This document shows positions 19,676 through 30,530 of a stretch of 64,000 nucleotides of DNA, one piece after another. Numbering within the stretch: the stretch's first letter is position 1; the number at the start of each line of letters is the position of its first letter. The notes under the pieces were generated by a model, which did not search any database, had not been told where the DNA came from, and was given only the letters and a program-made list of their open reading frames with translations. Source of the DNA: Hyparrhenia diplandra (lineage: Eukaryota; Streptophyta; Magnoliopsida; Poales; Poaceae). Both the position numbers and the translations under genes were made by a program. The stretch lies in the NCBI GenBank assembly GCA_015847255.1, contig JADLZK010010174.1, forward strand, positions 1,240,001 to 1,304,000. The letters run 5' to 3'.

Positions 19676-20601
19676 CGGGGGTGTGGCGAGGTGCAACGTT
19701 GACAAACAAAAAACGGTTGACTTGACTCTAGATCAGCTACATGGTATAGCCAATAGCTCTGCAAATCGGTTATGATGGGACATTTGGAAGCTAGTACAGC
19801 TCGATCATGTAGTTGACCAAAAAGGATGAGCGGTCCGCAATAGGTTAATATACTGTATATTGTAACAACCTAGACACAGAATAATCCAAGTTTTTTTTTC
19901 TTCATCTAAATATAATTATTTTATTATAAGTTGGACTGGTGCCTACTTTGTCTCTCACCTCCTTTATATCACTGAGAAACACTAGTAAGAACCTGCTACG
20001 CTCTGTGCTCAGACTTGCTGCAAGCATATTGTTTTTTGTATTTTCTATCTCGTCCACCTAAACATTTATTAGCTCTGATCTTAGCCTTAAACTGTGTATT
20101 ATCTCACGCTTAGAATAAGGCTAAAAAAATATACGACCACAGGTAAGAAGTCCAGTTGGTTCTTTTTGGTGGAAAGACGTGCTAAAGCTATTTGAAAAAA
20201 TCTCAGAAGTGTTAGTTCTTGCATTCCAAATGCCATGTGCCGAATTGGGCCAGCCTTGGACGGGCTAGGAGGGCCCGAACGCCGCGCGCGTCCCCACGAG
20301 GGGGCAGGTCTTGTAGCGGCAGGGGCCGGTGCCCCCGCGCCGCCTCCACCTTCCCCGCCTCCAACTCGCTTCGTCATCAAGTTAGGATTATCTTAGGACT
20401 TCTTGGTGTTCAAAAGGGGATATTCCAATCATTTAAGGAAGGCCCTTATTAGAAAATAAATAAATATTACTTGTAAAAGGTATTCCAATCATAAAGGAAA
20501 TCTTATAGAGATTGTTTAGATTACAAGTTTCTCTAGCCGGACTATATAAATAAGGGTAAGTAATCTCTTTGGGGAACAAGCAATAAAGAATAGTTCGTGC
20601 C
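19676..20601. repeat. Tandem triplication, unit 2 (empty MITE sites)
   Basis: This 926-bp unit matches unit 1 without the MITE. It includes flanking sequence, the LINE-C piece and a partial LTR (20231-20601) again ending at GTTCGTGCC. It shows uninterrupted sequence at both places where units 1 and 3 carry MITEs. Confidence 0.9.
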
Positions 20602-21388
20602 GGGGTGTGGCGAGGTGCAACGTTGACAAACAAAAAACGGTTGACTTGACTCCTGCTCCCTCCGTCTCAAAATAGATGTCATTCTCGCTTCCCGAGAAGT
20701 CAACGTTTTCAAAATGCCGGCAATTATATATTAAAATATATAAATATTTATGCTAAGTAATTAGTATCATCGGAAAGATCTTTAAGTCTAGTTTTTTAAC
20801 AAATTTATTTGAAGATTTAAATGATGCACGTATTTTTACAAACCTAGTCAAAGTTGAAAAAGTTTGACCGGCACATTTCCTATAGTGACATCTATTTTGA
20901 GATGGAGGGAGTACATGGTATAGCCAATAGCTCTGCAAATCGGTGAAACACGGTATGATGGGACATTTGGAAGCTAGTACAGCTCGATCATGTGGTTGAC
21001 CAAAAACGATGAGTGGTCCGCAATAGGTTAATATACTGTATAAGGATATTCCAAGTTTCTTTTCTTGATCTAAAATAATTATTTTATTATAAGTTGGACC
21101 GGTGCCTACTTTGTCTCTCACCTCCTTTATATCACTGAGAAACACTAGTAAGAACCTGCTACGCTCTGCGCTCAGACTTGCGGCAAGCATATTGTTTTTG
21201 TATTTTCCATCTCGTCCACCTAGACATTTATTGGCTCTGATCTTAGCCTTAAACTGTGTATTATCTCATGCTTAGAATAAGGCTAAAAAATATACCACCA
21301 CAGGCAACAAGTCCAGTTGGTTCTTTTGGTGGAAGAACGTGCTAAAGCTATTTGAACATTTCAGATGTGTTAGTTCTTGCATTCCAAA
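20602..21388. repeat. Tandem triplication, unit 3 (with a different MITE)
   Basis: The third copy of the flanking sequence and LINE-C piece leads directly into the 5' LTR of LTR-RT-0. It carries a separate 256-bp MITE. Confidence 0.88.
20656..20911. mobile_element. Stowaway MITE in unit 3
   Basis: The 256-bp element has ends CTCCCTCCGTCTCAAAATAG and, inverted, CTCCCTCCATCTCAAAATAG. TA flanks the right end. The left flank is TG, and about eight bases present in unit 2 are missing there. The interior is AT-rich and non-coding. Confidence 0.9.
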
Positions 21389-21841
21389 TGTCATGTATCG
21401 GAATTGGGCCAGCCTTCGACGGGCTAGGAGGGCCCGAACCGGGCGGGCCCAGGAGGGCCAAAGGCTTGGCGCTTGCGTGGTAAGGGTATTCCAATCATAT
21501 AAGGAAACCTTATAGAGATTGTTTAGATTAAAGTCCGACTAGCCGGGCTATATAAACAAGGGTATGTAATCTCTTTGGGGAACAAGCAATAAAGAATAGT
21601 TCGTGCCTCTTCTCTCCCTGCCCCAACCACCGCCGCCTCCCACTGCGCTGCCGCCGCCACACCGCCGACCACCGCCGCCGCCGCCGCCGCCGCCAAAGCC
21701 GCCACCGCCTACCGCCGCCACCTCGGCCGACCGCCCGGCCAGCGCGCCGCCGTGCCACCGCCCCCATACGCCACCGCCTCGCCCGCCTGGAACTCGCCCG
21801 AGTGACGTGTCTGGCGGCCCCAATCAAACCGGTTTGTGATA
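21389..21841 (+). repeat. LTR-RT-0 5' LTR
   Basis: This 453-bp LTR has a TATATAAA box at 21549-21556. Compared with the 3' LTR it lacks about 140 bp in the GC-rich/AT-rich middle (around 21430-21480). Confidence 0.82.
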
Positions 21842-21842
21842 C

Positions 21843-21859
21843 TGGTATCCGGAGACCAG
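21843..21859 (+). promoter_or_regulatory. LTR-RT-0 primer-binding site
   Basis: TGGTATCCGGAGACCAG lies one base inside the LTR, similar to the Met-tRNA PBS TGGTATCAGAGCCAG. Confidence 0.65.
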
Positions 21860-21876
21860 ACGATTCCCACCAATCG

Positions 21877-22606
21877 ATGGCTTCCGAGATGCAAGCTGCT
21901 CACCAAGGCGCCGCCGGAACTCCTCAACGACAACTCGCGCCAAGATCGCCCGCGACGCCGACGATCGAGACGCCGCGTCTCCGCATGGAGCACGTCTACA
22001 CCGCCCGAGGATCCCCTACCTTCCCCTCGCGGCTCGACGACCACGGCGGCCGTCGCGGCCGGAGGACAGCCCGCGCGGCCGCCGCGCCCGCCGGGCACGA
22101 GGCCTCCGAAGCGCCGCCGCGCCGCCGCCCCTCGCCTGCGGACATCGCCGACGACGCCGACCGCTATCCTCCAACCGGAAGAGGATGACGATGTTGTCCA
22201 GACGCACCGGCCATCACGGACATCGTTATCGACGACACCAAAGACCGGCCGCCTCCTCCTCTCCTCCGACACACGCGACCGCTGAGGGACTCTCCGGCAG
22301 CGATGGCGTCACCCGCCGCCTTGAGGCGTCACCCGGGGCGCCACCGCGGGCGCCCGGCCCTGTGTCACCGACCTAACCCCCCCTCTCCATCACGCCGGAG
22401 GTTCCGTGAGTTTGATGGCAACCACAACCCCGACCTCGGATTCGCAAGATGGAGCCGCCGGTTCGATGAAGGGCGACATCGCACCCGACTTCTACGCTAG
22501 GTATGCTGCCTTCCATCCGACAGTCCCGCCAGAGTCCGGTTCAACAGCTATCCAGGAAGAAGGCCGTTGGTTGAGTGGGGACGCGTTCACCCACTACCAC
22601 GTGGGC
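21877..22606 (+). pseudogene. LTR-RT-0 gag-like region, part 1
   Basis: An ATG at 21877 follows the PBS and opens MASEMQAAHQGAAGTPQRQ. The very GC-rich frame then shifts repeatedly. A later stretch reads EFDGNHNPDLGFARWSRRF. I recognise no conserved gag domain with certainty. Position after the PBS and continuation at 37991 suggest a gag-type protein. Confidence 0.45.
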
Positions 22607-22611
22607 GTGAT

Positions 22612-23899
22612 CGTTGACGGTAGTTATTGACCAATTTTATATATATAAAAGCTCTTAAACATGGATGAAAGCTACTAAAATGTTATTATTTCTAATGAAT
22701 TCCACGAGTTTTGGTGTATACTTAGTTTTGCAGAGAACTCCGAAAACAAATAAAAATAAAGCCGAAAAAGAGTGAAAATGGAGAAACAGAAGAAAAGGAC
22801 CAAATCAGAGGCGATTGGAGTAAATTCCCGTGGTCAAAATGTGAAGAGAGGACACCTCGCCAAAGCCGGGCCCACCCGCTTTCAGGTAGGGGCCGGGCGG
22901 CACGGGGGTGCCGCCGCGGCACCCCCCGAGCACGCCACGTGTCGAGCTTCGAACCTTCCTACAACCGACCTATGGAGTTGATCTAGTCCGTCCAATCAAG
23001 TCGGTTTGATCCAAGGGCTAAGATTCATCCTATGGGGCTATAAAGGAAGGGCGGGGCTACCCCCTAAAAACCTAATTCAAATTGAGAATCCAAAGATTCA
23101 TAGATGTAATTCCTTCTCTTCCGAGAAGTCTAGGGTTAGAGAAAGTCAAGATCCTATGATTAGAGCATAGCCATTTCAGATTAGCTACAAGGATCTTGAT
23201 TAGCAATCAAGTTTATTAGAAATAGAGAGATTAGTGAGGAGTGCTTGAGAGGAGTTCGGCTGTTGGGATCTTCTCTCTTGTATTCTCGAGGAATCATTCT
23301 CTTTCGAGAGGAGGAGTGTATTAAGAGATTATTTGGTATTCGACTTCATAATTAAAGTAAGTTTTGGTTTATTCTATTCTTCAAGTTTGCAACTCTTTTA
23401 GAGTAATTTAATCTTGGTTGCTCTTGATTAGAGGGATAGTTTCTAGTGTAAGCGCGGTGTTTAGACTAGAGTTATACGTGAATGCCACTTGCTTGGTAGG
23501 GAATCAATGGTAGTATCATAAAGGTGACTTTATAGCTTTATTGAATTCTCTGTAGCCCACTTCCCACCAAGAAGAAACGGTAGGCTTTGTCTGTTCTTAG
23601 TAGAGTAATTTTGCCTTGCTTTATTAAGAATTAGCGTCCACAATACAATAAATAGACTGGGGTTTATAGAGATTAGAACAAGAAGTCAGTGTTATCTCCT
23701 AATTCTAGCTAGTTTCTTAAGTACTTAGATTGTGAAGTGGATTGGGCAAACACTAGTTATATTCACCTACTGTTCCTTTGGGTTCGATATTTTAAAACCA
23801 GGAGTTCATCTTTTGGTGAAGTGCTACAACGGTATTTCTATCTCGTGCGCTTATGGATATTTTTACAACGACATTGTGTGCATATAATTTATACCAACA
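22612..23899 (+). repeat. Athila-1 5' LTR
   Basis: The LTR is 1288 bp with a TATAAAGG promoter box at 23039-23046. A palindrome, GGGGTGCCGCCGCGGCACCC, lies near 22905-22924. The first base is C where the 3' LTR has T. Confidence 0.9.
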
Positions 23900-23907
23900 A
23901 GCATTTT

Positions 23908-23925
23908 TCGGCGCCGTTTCGGGGA
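23908..23925 (+). promoter_or_regulatory. Athila-1 primer-binding site (tRNA-Asp type)
   Basis: TCGGCGCCGTTTCGGGGA is close to TGGCGCCGTTGCCGGGGA, the tRNA-Asp PBS of Athila-type elements. Confidence 0.75.
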
Positions 23926-24117
23926 ACGGTAGTTTTCTTTGGATAGTAACTTAGAGTATTACCTTAATCTTGTATCATATAGCTATCATTTTTCTTTTAT
24001 TGTTTGTTTGCATTTACTCTCGTATTTACTTTCTGCATTTATTTTCAGTATTTATTTCTTTAGCATTCATTTAGTTTTCATCGATTGCTTTTATTTCTGT
24101 TTTATATAAAAAGAAAA

Positions 24118-24840
24118 TGTCACAAAAATATTTATATCAATTTGGAGCACCTTTGAAGTTGTACCTTAGGCCACTGAATCAAATAGACCTATCTTATCTC
24201 CCGCCTATGAGTTACGGCCCGAACTCATCCAATTAGTTCAGGAAAATCTTTTCTTCGAAATGAATATGAGAATCCTTATTCTCATTTAAGTGATTTTGAC
24301 CGAGCTTGTGCTAGCCTACATTTAGAGGGTATGAATGATGAAACCCATAAATGGAAGCTCTTTCCTTACTCTCTAAGGGGAGAAGCCAAGCATTGGTATA
24401 AGATTCGTATCAATAGTTTCCAAGGGGACTGGGAAGCCTTACAATCTGAATTTTGCTTTCAATTTTACCCAGTCCGGAAGATTGTCAAGCTTCGCTTAGA
24501 AGTCTTGAAGTTTAAACAATTAGAGGATGAATCTTTAGGTAAAGCTTGGGAGAGACTAGAGTCGATCCTAAATTACAGTCCCAACCTTGCCCTACCCGAA
24601 CCTATGGTTCTCGCAACATTTCTATATGGGCCTCAACCAAAACACTTTTAGATTATCTTAACACATCCTCAAGAGGATCGTTCTTGCACAAAACTCTAGA
24701 TGATGCTAAGGCTATCCTTACGCACATCACACAATGTCTTCCTGATGAGAAGGAGAGGTGGTTAGAGGAACCTAAGCCAAGTAGAGCCAGATTCTTTAGA
24801 AACATCCCAAACCATACAACCTATAGATCCCCGAAGTAGC
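24118..24840 (+). pseudogene. Athila-1 gag remnant
   Basis: An ATG at 24118 starts MSQKYLYQFGAPLKLYLRPL, similar to the N-terminus of Athila gag. After frameshifts it continues DETHKWKLFPYSLRGEAKHW and LEVLKFKQLEDESLGKAWER, the retrotransposon gag core. No zinc knuckle was identified. Confidence 0.78.
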
Positions 24841-25600
24841 TCCGCACGATAAGGAGGATACTCCTCTTTTCGATTTTATGCTTGATTTTAAAGATGAATT
24901 GTTTGCCGATGTCGAAAAACACTTCGAAATATCAAGTAGAGAGAAAACCTTATGGGCAGCTCTCGACAATTGAGCTCTCTAGGGAGAAGTTCTTGAAAGA
25001 CACTATGAAGAGATTAATTTCTATCATGAGTTTTGAGTGGGTAGAAGAGTCGAGCTTTCACCGATATTATTCGATTAGATACACCTTCTATACCCATTAA
25101 ATTCCAATTCAATAGAGGACCTTTCGATGCCCTATATAATCCTATGGTAGGAGTCAACATCATATCCGCTCTTTTTTATGCAAGATTATGTTGACAACAT
25201 AGTCTTGTCTCCTACCAATAAAAGATTAAAGAATCTTTTTGGACACGTTGTTCCAAGTTTGGGGATTTTTCATGTAACCCCCATGATTGTTAATGGAATA
25301 TCAGTCCAGCTAAGTTTCTATGTCTTTGACATTCAAGAGTTGGACATCCTAATAGGTCAACCTATAGAAAAGTTTCTTATGGAAGGAGAGCCTGGAAAAT
25401 TAGATTTTAGCCTTGGGAGAGATCTTAAGTTCTCTATAACTTATGATCATGCTTTAAAATCAAAATTTGAGTTTCCTCCCCAGATAGAGCCTTTAGAAGA
25501 AGTCATGGAAGTATCTTTTGATAATCCATTAGAATTTGAAGAAGAACTAGAAGAAGATACCCATCTTTTCATCGAAGAAGAGGATGAGGATCCCTGTTGA
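24841..25600 (+). pseudogene. Athila-1 gag C-terminus and protease region
   Basis: The first part reads LFDFMLDFKDELFADVEKH. From 25178 an open stretch includes VTPMIVNGISVQLSFYVFDI and LDILIGQPIEKFL, the second half of a retropepsin-like domain with its I-G-x-P motif. An acidic tail (EEELEEDTHLFIEEEDED) follows and ends at a stop near 25600. The catalytic Asp loop is degraded by a frameshift near 25160. Confidence 0.68.
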
Positions 25601-27175
25601 TCCCCGGACCTCCGCAAGATCTCTTAGAAACTCCGGACCTCCTATAGAGCTTAAACCTTTACGTCTTTGTACTTCGATATGCTTTTCTTAATAATAACGA
25701 GGATTATCCTGTCATTATAAGTAATACGCTATCCCTAGAGGAATCATTAAGACTTATAGCTGTCCTCGAGAAACATCGAGCTACTTTTGGCTATTCACTC
25801 CAAGACCTTAAGGGAATCAGCCCAATTCTTGCACCCATCGTATTCCTACAGATCCTAATATAGCACCTTCTAGAGAGCCACAACGTAGGCTAAACAATGC
25901 GATGAGGGAAGTAGTAAAGAAGGAGGTCTTAAAGCTATTGCACGCCGGAATTATCTATCCTGTGCCGCATAGTGAGTGGGTAAGCCCTGTTCAAGTTGTA
26001 CCTAAGAAGGGAGGTATGACTGTTGTCAAGAATGAAAAGAATGAGCTAATTCCGCAGAGAACCGTTACTGTTTGGAGAATGTGTATTGATTACAGGAAGC
26101 TCAATAAGGCAACTAAAAAGGATCGGTATCCTTTGCCTTTCATTGATGAGATGTTAGAAAGATTGGCTAACCACTCTTTCTTTTGTTTCCTCAATGGATA
26201 TTCTGGATATCATCAGATTCCCATCCATCCAAATGATCAAAGTAAAACCACCTTTACATGCCCCTACGGTACCTATGCATATCGTAGAATGTCTTTTGGG
26301 CTATGTAATGCTCCAGCTTCTTTTCAAAGATGTATGATGTCTATATTCTCTGAGATGATTGAAGAGATTATGGAGGTTTTTATGGATGATTTTTCCGTTT
26401 ACGGAAAGACTTTTGATGATTGTCTTGACAATCTAGATAGAGTTCTCCAAAGATGTGAGGAGAAACACTTAGTCCTTAATTGGAAAAACCCGACATTTCA
26501 TGGTTCGAGAAGGAATAGTGCTAGGACATCTAGTATCCGAGAGGGGGATAGAAGTTGATAAAGCTAAGATAGAGGTGATAGAGCAATTACCTCCACCCGT
26601 TAATATCAAAGGCATTCGTAGTTTCCTTGGTCATTGTGGTTTTGTCGTCAATTCATTAAAGATTTTTCATTCATTGCTAGACCCTTGACCAGCTTACTAG
26701 CTAAGGATGTTCCTTTTGTTTTTTATGAGGCTTGCATGAAATCTTTTAATATTCTTAAACAAGCCCTCATCTCGCACCAATCATCCAACCCCGCATTGGT
26801 CGTTACCCTTTGAAATCATGTGTGATGCTAGTGATTATCTTTGTAGGAGCAGTCTTAGGACAAACTAAAAGTAAGAAGCATCATGCTATTGCCTATGCTA
26901 GTAAAACTTTGACAGAGCTCAGCTTAATTATGCAACCACCGAAAAAGAGCTCTTGGCTGTTGTTTTTGCTATGGATAAGTTTAGATTTTATTTAGTGGGA
27001 GCAAAAGTTATTGTTTATCTTGATCATCTTTGCTTTAAAATATTTGTTCACTAAGAAAGATGCTAAACCACGCTTGATCGGATGGATTTTGTTACTCCAA
27101 GAATTTGATTTAGAAATAAAAAGATAAAAGGGAGTAGAAAAATTCATTTGTGGATCACTTGTCTAGAATGTGTTT
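25601..27175 (+). pseudogene. Athila-1 reverse transcriptase / RNase H
   Basis: The best preserved stretch is 25902-26558. It reads PHSEWVSPVQVVPKKGGMTV, WRMCIDYRKLNKAT, FCFLNGYSGYHQI, YRRMSFGLCNAPASFQRCM and VFMDDFSVYGK. The first catalytic Asp (normally LDGYSGYHQ) is Asn. The FMDD box is intact. After a frameshift near 26500 the connection domain continues, and an RNase H remnant reads KKHHAIAYASKTLTE near 26875-26920. Stops occur before and after the core. Confidence 0.85.
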
Positions 27176-27249
27176 TGAGAATTCGCAGGAAATGCCGATC
27201 AATGATGCACTAAGGGATGATATGCTCTTCAAGATCGTCAAGTCGGACC

Positions 27250-28540
27250 CCGGTATCCAAATATTGTTAATTTTATGGTTGCAGGTTATATACCTCCGGG
27301 GGAGAACAAGAGGAAGCTCGTAGATGAGAGTCGTCAACACATATGGGATCCGCCATACCTCTTCAGAGTATGTGCTGATGGTTTACTCAGGAGATGTGTG
27401 CCGGCAGAAGAGGGCATTCAAATTATTGAAAGGTGTCACTCAGCACCATATGGAGGGCATTACTGAGCATTCAAAACCCATGCAAAGATCTAGCGAGTGG
27501 ATCCTTTTGGCCAACAATGTATGAAGACACAAGGAATTTCATCAAAAGATGCAATGCTTGTCAAAGGCACGGCAACATAAACTCAAGAGATGCTATGCCA
27601 CTGACCAACAATCTACAGATCGAACTCTTTGACGTGTGGGGGATTGACTACATGGGTCCTTTCCCACCATCAAGGAATTGTGAGCACATTTTGGTGGCAG
27701 TAGATTATGTTTCCAAGTGGGTTGAAGCAATCCCATGCAAGAAGGTCAATTCAAAAAGTTCAAGAAAGATGTTTGAAGAAATCATATTTCCAAGATTCGG
27801 AGTCCCACGGATGGTGATTAGTGATGGAGGATCACACTTCATTGATAGAAGGTTTCATGCCTATCTACGAAGTCATGGAATTAGACACAATGTTGCTACA
27901 TCTTACCGTCCCCAGACAAGTGGCCAAGCAGAAACATCAAATAAGCAGATCAAGAATATCTTGCAGAAGACGGTTAATGAAATGGAAACTGTATGGAAAG
28001 ATCGACTACCTGAAACACTTTGGGCATATAGAACAGCATACAAAACACCTTTGGGTATGTCTCCATATCAGTTGGTTTATGGAAAGACTTGCCATCTAAT
28101 TGCCGAAAGTTAGAATTCAAAGGCGCATTGGGCTATCAAGCGATGGAACTTGGATCTTGAAGCCGCGAGGAGAGAAGAGAAAAATGCAAATATCAGAATT
28201 AGAAGAATGGCGAGAGAAAGCTTACCACAATTCCAAAATCTATAAAGAAAGAACCAAAAGATGGCATGATAAGTGGATCAAGAAGAAGGAGTTTGCACCT
28301 GGAGACAAGGTATTACTTTTTAATTCCGGGGTGAAATTATTCGGTCACGGAAAGCTATGGAGTAAATGGGAAGGACCATTCACGGTGGTAAATTCGTCAT
28401 CACATGGAGCGGTGACTCTACAAACTAACGAAGGTACGTTATTCAAGGTAAATGGTCACCGACTCAAACTTTTTCTTGAACCTGATATTCCAACTTTAAT
28501 TGTCGATAGTCCGGATTTCTTCATTTTGCCATCATAATTC
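27250..28540 (+). pseudogene. Athila-1 integrase
   Basis: The zinc-finger half has FIKRCNACQRHGN. The core D,D,E signature appears as GIDYMGPFPPS, RMVISDGGSHFIDRR and SGQAETSNKQIKN. After a frameshift near 28100 the C-terminal part reads ARRW-like to WSKWEGPFTVV and FKVNGHRLKLFLEP, the end typical of Ty3/gypsy integrases. The longest uninterrupted frame is 27433-28113. Confidence 0.85.
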
Positions 28541-28824
28541 ACAAATCCATTTTTAAAAAGAATTAAAATCATTGGAATAAATTTAGGGGTCAATTTTGAG
28601 CTAAGATAGAGATAGAAAAAAGTTGGACGAGAGAGGGCGCGGGGTGCCAGCGGCACCACCCCCGTGCCGATAGCAGCGCGGCCCCCGAGTGGCCATTCGT
28701 GCTCAGCCTTTTTCCATTAATTATTATTTATTATTTATAGTTCGGAAATTTATACCGGTGGGTTAGTACCATATCGTGAGCGTAGGAGGCCATGCACCAT
28801 TCCTTGACTATATAATAGACCCCA
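28541..28824 (+). other. Athila-1 post-pol non-coding segment, left of the nested element
   Basis: Non-coding. It contains GGGGTGCCAGCGGCACC (28641-28657) and a nearby ACCCCCGTGCCG, echoing the GGGGTGCCGC palindrome of the element's LTR. It ends at CCCCA, where the nested LTR element begins. Confidence 0.5.
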
Positions 28825-29890
28825 TGATATGACCACGTCAGACATGGAGACCTCATCGGTAACATCTCCGATCAATATGTCAACCAACGTCTTTGATGGA
28901 TTGATTGCAAAACTCAAATACAAGGTGCACGCGCTACTTTATGAATTTCAATTAGAAACTAATGAGAACTTTATGCTACCTAAGTCTTGTATGTTAATAT
29001 TACTCAGGTACATCAAAAAGAATCAACAAGATGAAGGCCACGAAGCTGGAATCGGCAAAAATCCTCGTCATTCGGCAAGGCCATTCGGCAAGGACATTTC
29101 AGCAAGATTCATTCGGAAAGGCCATTCGGCAACTTCCAGAAGCTGAATTTCGGGCATTAAACTGTACCAATCTACGACGTTTCACATAGCATGCTATACA
29201 CCGTTGGAAAGCTTATCGAGTTAGCTTTCCAACGCATCCAGCCCCACGTCATTTGAAGATTCCTAGAAGAAGTTATGATCAAAACATTGAAGACTGCTCT
29301 GGAGGCCAAGGGTCACACGGAAACTGAAGTCCACTTCGGGAATGCATTAGCCAGTTGGCCTTCCACCTTCCAACGTGGCTTTTTCAGTTCACACCCACCT
29401 TATAGACTTGTTTCTTGTATAAATACTCCCCTATGTGTAAGCCATGAACAACTTTTGATGATTTGAGATTAATCCAAGTGATTTCGCAGCCGAGCTGCCT
29501 GAGTGTCTTACTCAACCCTTGTTCTTCCTCGTTCCTCTTGGACTTGTGAAGAGATCTCTCCGAGATCCACTAGTTCGGTGCTTTTATGCGAGTTCCAAAG
29601 ACGGCTGCTGCCTCGCCTTGTGTGGATTAGCTCGGTTGTGGTTCTGCGGTCGTTTGGAGATCGAGTCGAAGTCCTCGCGGTTTCGGTGTCTCTCTCCCCC
29701 GTCGCTTGGGTCGCATCCAACCTTGGCCAGGTATAAAGCTAGTTATCCGCTGATCTTTCAGCAAGTTATCTTGAGTTTCCAGCAAGTTATCGTCCTATTT
29801 CCGCTACCTCATCGACGTTCCTCAAAGTTCAAGACCTACTGCCGTGAAGATCGGGCCATCCCCGTTCTAACATCGGGTTAGAACCTATCA
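28825..29890 (+). repeat. LARD-like element 5' LTR
   Basis: The LTR is 1066 bp. It contains a perfect 12-bp hairpin at 29202-29213/29223-29234 and imperfect CATTCGGCAAGG repeats around 29068-29130. A possible TATA-like box is TATAAATAC near 29419. Confidence 0.9.
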
Positions 29891-29892
29891 GC

Positions 29893-29904
29893 TGGTATCA
29901 AAGC
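29893..29904 (+). promoter_or_regulatory. LARD-like element primer-binding site
   Basis: TGGTATCAAAGC, two bases after the LTR, matches Met-tRNA-primed elements. Confidence 0.82.
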
Positions 29905-30530
29905 TTTCGTTGACACGGTAGGTCTTTCACCATCCACATATTTATCCCTGTCTTGATCTACTTCATATATATTTTGTTTTATATCCTATAGTCCACTGAG
30001 CAAGCCACAAAAAAAAAAATACCTACAACCCTTTGACGGTACTACTACCTTGTGTTCTTGTGCTCTTCAAGTTGCTAGTCACCACCGTTATATATCTATC
30101 ATTTGTTATCCATTGTTAGTGTCAAAAAGAAAAGAGAGAAAGAAAAGATTCAAAAAAAAGAGAAAAAGAGGAAAAGAAAGATTGAAAAAAAAATCGAGAA
30201 GGAAATGAGTTGCGGTTGGTTGCTGAAATTTTCAGTTTACATATTCAAGTGGTGGTTAGTTTTGTAGCTGAAACTTTACATCTTTTGAGCACATCAAGCC
30301 ACTTGGTCTTCAGTACCGTAGCCCTCCTTGATCAGCCACCTATAGCTCCACCTTGAAACCGAAACCGGGACAATCGATTCGTAATCCTTACGACCTCTCT
30401 ACCACCTCCGTTGAAGCTGCCACACCAGCACTATCACAGTCCTAGGACAGGAGGACTTGGGTAAGTAAGAGGTGAGATTGAGTGTTTCCACAAATACTTC
30501 ATATTCCACATATTTCTTGCTGCCCCTAAC

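Noticed and set aside
21523..21827. Gly/Arg/Ala-rich frames over a GCC repeat
   Set aside because: They come from a GCC-rich leader in the LTR-RT-0 LTR and occur in several frames on both strands.
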